Below are positions 5,328 through 7,286 of a stretch of 7,286 nucleotides of DNA, piece after piece. Source of the stretch: Rickettsiales bacterium (GTDB lineage Bacteria > Pseudomonadota > Alphaproteobacteria > Rickettsiales > UBA1997); assembly GCA_031283795.1 (NCBI GenBank), contig JAITBB010000035.1:1-7286 (forward strand). The letters run 5' to 3'. Each line of letters opens with the position of its first letter. Within the stretch, counting starts at the first letter, position 1. Both the position numbers and the translations under genes were made by a program. A model generated the notes under the pieces. It worked only from the letters and a program-made list of their open reading frames with translations, made no database searches and had not been told where the DNA came from.

Positions 5328-6779
5328 TCACAACCTGACCAGTTCACCATAGTAGGGAACGGTTGCATTCCATCCAAGCTGGCTCTCTACACGATTCGCA
5401 AGGGCTATGCTAGATTCTTCCTCGCCATGGACCACAAATAGTCTGTCCGGTGTGGCTGTAAAACCACCTAGCCAGGACATCAGCTCATCGCTGTCGGCAT
5501 GGGCCGACATGTTGTCTAGTGTCACAACTTCTGCAGCTACGCGAACATTCTGTCCATGTATTCTGAGTTCCTTTTTCCCGTCCTGGAGATACCGACCTCT
5601 TGTGCCGTTAGCCTGGAATCCAACCAGAACTATCGTGTTCCTGTTATCGGGAGCATAGTGTGCCAGATGATGCAGAATTCTTCCTCCGGTTGCCATCCCG
5701 CTAGCAGATATTATGACCGATGGAACCCTATACTCAAATATTCTTTTAGACTGTTCAACCGTTGTGGTGAACTTTGTGTCGTTAAATATTTCCAGACATT
5801 CTTTCTCGGTGAGTTTGTGCTCATTGGCGAAGTCATCCAGCAGGTTAGTGACCTTTATCGACATTGGACTATCAACAAATATTGGTATATTTGATATTTT
5901 CCGCTGTTTCTTGAGCTGGTATATGTAGTAGAGTAGCAGCTGTGTTCTGCCCACAGCGAAGGCTGGAATTATTATATTGCCACCTCTGCCGACGGTTCTG
6001 TTTATTATTCCGGTCAGAGCCTCCTTCTGATCGAAATTTTTGTGTTTCTTACCCCCATAGGTTGATTCACATAGTATAAAGTTTGCTTCGCTGATTTTTG
6101 ATGGATCGTGCAGCACATCATCATTTGTTCTACCGAGATCTCCTGAAAACACCACCACTCTGTCGCCAAGGGTCACACTCACTATGCCGGCACCCAGTAT
6201 ATGGCCGGCAGGTTCTATTTTAAATGATATACCTTCACCCAGGCTAACTCTATCATTAAATCTAACCACCTTGAAGTTTTCCAGACATTTTTCAGCATCC
6301 TCCTCTGTGTAGAGTGGCTCACAGCCATCTGCCTCGGTAACATTTTTCTTTGTGAGGAATTTAGCGTCCTCCTCCTGTAGATAGCCCGAGTCTGGTAGGA
6401 TTATCTTGCTGAGCTCATAGGTTGCCTTCGTGCAATATATATGACCAGAGAAACCATTTTTCACCAGCAGCGGTATATAGCCGCTATGGTCTAAATGGGC
6501 GTGAGTTAGCAGAACCGCATCCACATCCCTGGCCTCGAATGGTAGAGCTTTGCGATTCTTTTCTCTGTCCTCCCTTAGCCCCTGGAAAAGTCCACAGTCA
6601 ACGAGAATTTTCCTGTTTCTGTATTCCACCAGGTACTTGGAACCGGTAACTGTCTTCGCTGCTCCCAGGAAGGTTATTCTTGGCTCTTCATTTTCGCCGG
6701 TGGGACTGGGAGCGGTTCCCAGCTGACTATTATTTTCTGATTTCTCAGGCCGAAATCCTAGAGGGGTGTTCTTCTCCAT
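5328..6779 (-). CDS. Beta-CASP metallo-beta-lactamase-fold ribonuclease (COG1236/YSH1-like)
   Basis: A 483-residue cytoplasmic RNA-processing hydrolase of the CPSF73/TTHA0252 group. Zinc-site motifs are all present: Asp61 (motif 1), THAHLDH (92-98, motif 2), His193 in GHILGAG (motif 3) and Asp214 in FSGDLG (motif 4). The inserted beta-CASP cap carries Glu238 in CEST (motif A), the SGMATGGR loop (360-367) with following histidines (motif B region), and NGTRGR (391-396). The RNA-specificity C-terminal part has SAHAD with His427 (motif C) and VHGE (450-453). Zinc-dependent RNase activity is therefore well supported by motif; the RNA target is unknown. Homologues usually start near the ITFLGAAKTVTGS strand, here residues 35-47, so about 33 residues of polar N-terminal extension are unusual. 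The ATG has no clear Shine-Dalgarno and lies 4 bp after the membrane-protein stop. Stop is TGA. Confidence 0.94.
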   Translation of the reverse strand: MEKNTPLGFRPEKSENNSQLGTAPSPTGENEEPRITFLGAAKTVTGSKYLVEYRNRKILVDCGLFQGLREDREKNRKALPFEARDVDAVLLTHAHLDHSGYIPLLVKNGFSGHIYCTKATYELSKIILPDSGYLQEEDAKFLTKKNVTEADGCEPLYTEEDAEKCLENFKVVRFNDRVSLGEGISFKIEPAGHILGAGIVSVTLGDRVVVFSGDLGRTNDDVLHDPSKISEANFILCESTYGGKKHKNFDQKEALTGIINRTVGRGGNIIIPAFAVGRTQLLLYYIYQLKKQRKISNIPIFVDSPMSIKVTNLLDDFANEHKLTEKECLEIFNDTKFTTTVEQSKRIFEYRVPSVIISASGMATGGRILHHLAHYAPDNRNTIVLVGFQANGTRGRYLQDGKKELRIHGQNVRVAAEVVTLDNMSAHADSDELMSWLGGFTATPDRLFVVHGEEESSIALANRVESQLGWNATVPYYGELVRL

Positions 6780-6783
6780 ATTT

Positions 6784-7286
6784 TCACGCTAATAGGATTA
6801 ATATTCCTGTTATGGACAGTAACATATTGTTAATAATAGTCAAATTGTTTATAAAATAGTTTTTATACTTTTTGACTAGGCACAAAATTAGAAATGATAG
6901 AAAGGCATTCAATAGCGAATGGGAAACGGATAGCAGTAGCGCATAGATAAATTCTGCGTGGCCGCCTAGGCTACTCTCATCAAAAACTCTCATGTATTCC
7001 CGTAGACTGCCTGTGGGATTCAAAAATTTTATGGAGCTAGAGAGAACGGTAAGCAGAGTCACATAGAAAATAAGTGGGCTGGACAATGGGCCTTTTAAGT
7101 CTTCGCCAGAGTCCATACTCGGTTGTTCCAGGAGTCTTCTCACCAACTGGTAGATCTGTGCACATCCCGCGAGCAGCAGCATAATTCTCAATGGTTTTCT
7201 GAACAGTTCCACACTGATATGCTTTGTGAGAAATAGGAAATCCACTATTCCATAGAAACAGAAGTAGCTCGGAATCAGCGAAGAAT
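6784..7286 (-). CDS. Integral membrane protein, unidentified, 5' end outside the window
   Basis: Not recognised. The frame is open from the TGA at 6784-6786 to the right edge. A GTG at 7243-7245 could start a 153-residue protein, but the upstream in-frame codons (SSLIPSYFCFYGIVDFLFL) encode a hydrophobic stretch that the GTG would cut in two, and no Shine-Dalgarno precedes it, so the gene very probably continues beyond the edge. Counting residues from that GTG, further hydrophobic segments lie at about 18-35, 56-76, 98-125 and 133-153, giving four or five membrane helices. A hydrophilic loop with QPSMDSGEDLKGP lies between the first two. The C-terminus ends in a hydrophobic helix (ITGILILLA) with no soluble tail. 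It is 4 bp upstream of the RNase gene, so probably co-transcribed, but nothing shows a shared function. Confidence 0.7.
   Translation of the reverse strand, partial: SSLIPSYFCFYGIVDFLFLTKHISVELFRKPLRIMLLLAGCAQIYQLVRRLLEQPSMDSGEDLKGPLSSPLIFYVTLLTVLSSSIKFLNPTGSLREYMRVFDESSLGGHAEFIYALLLSVSHSLLNAFLSFLILCLVKKYKNYFINNLTIINNMLLSITGILILLA

Noticed and set aside
1..7286. tRNA, rRNA, CRISPR array, insertion sequence or phage attachment site
   Set aside because: None found on reading: no cloverleaf-like stretch, regular repeat array, transposase motif or paired terminal repeats were recognised.

Overview
The window is a gene-dense bacterial segment in which every supported gene reads from the minus strand (right to left). 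By eye the base composition is moderate (mid-40s % G+C). AGA/AGG and ATA codons are frequent, and standard stops are used (TAG, TGA and TAA all terminate recognisable genes). Gene content (MurG, a YraN nuclease-fold protein, CoaD, a 510-residue AMP/thymidine phosphorylase-family enzyme and a beta-CASP metallo-beta-lactamase RNase) and tight packing suggest a small-genome bacterium. An alphaproteobacterium of the host-associated kind (Rickettsiales-like) is my best guess, but candidate-phylum bacteria also carry several of these genes. No rRNA or other phylogenetic marker settles it.

Right-hand part, in transcription order: an integral membrane protein whose 5' end lies outside the window (6784-7286); 4 bp later a complete beta-CASP MBL ribonuclease (5328-6779); then, after a 72-bp AT-rich leader ending in a near-perfect Shine-Dalgarno, a phosphorylase of the AMP/thymidine phosphorylase family (3723-5255). 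An RNase next to a nucleotide or nucleoside phosphorylase suggests RNA breakdown and salvage of the products, though this is inference.

Middle part (about 2591-3722): 1.1 kb that I cannot assign to a family. The minus strand carries a 180-codon ORF and a 104-codon ORF in the same frame, separated by one amber codon. Upstream fragments lie in other frames. Composition and residue pattern look like real or recently lost protein, perhaps a beta-sandwich (tail-fibre or C1q-like) surface protein, with a repeated 22-residue motif and a histidine cluster. It is either a decaying gene or an unusual set of small genes. The last of these ORFs overlaps the next gene by ATGA.

Left-hand part: a compact apparent operon. 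The first gene is a CoaD domain fused to a CoaE-like P-loop kinase domain (1605-2594), a COASY-like arrangement. It overlaps yraN (1274-1612) by 8 bp, and yraN abuts murG (191-1273) with stop and start codons back to back. After murG an unidentified gene runs off the left edge (1-108), possibly with a frameshifted start. MurG has all the family landmarks but non-consensus residues in its glycine-rich loops.
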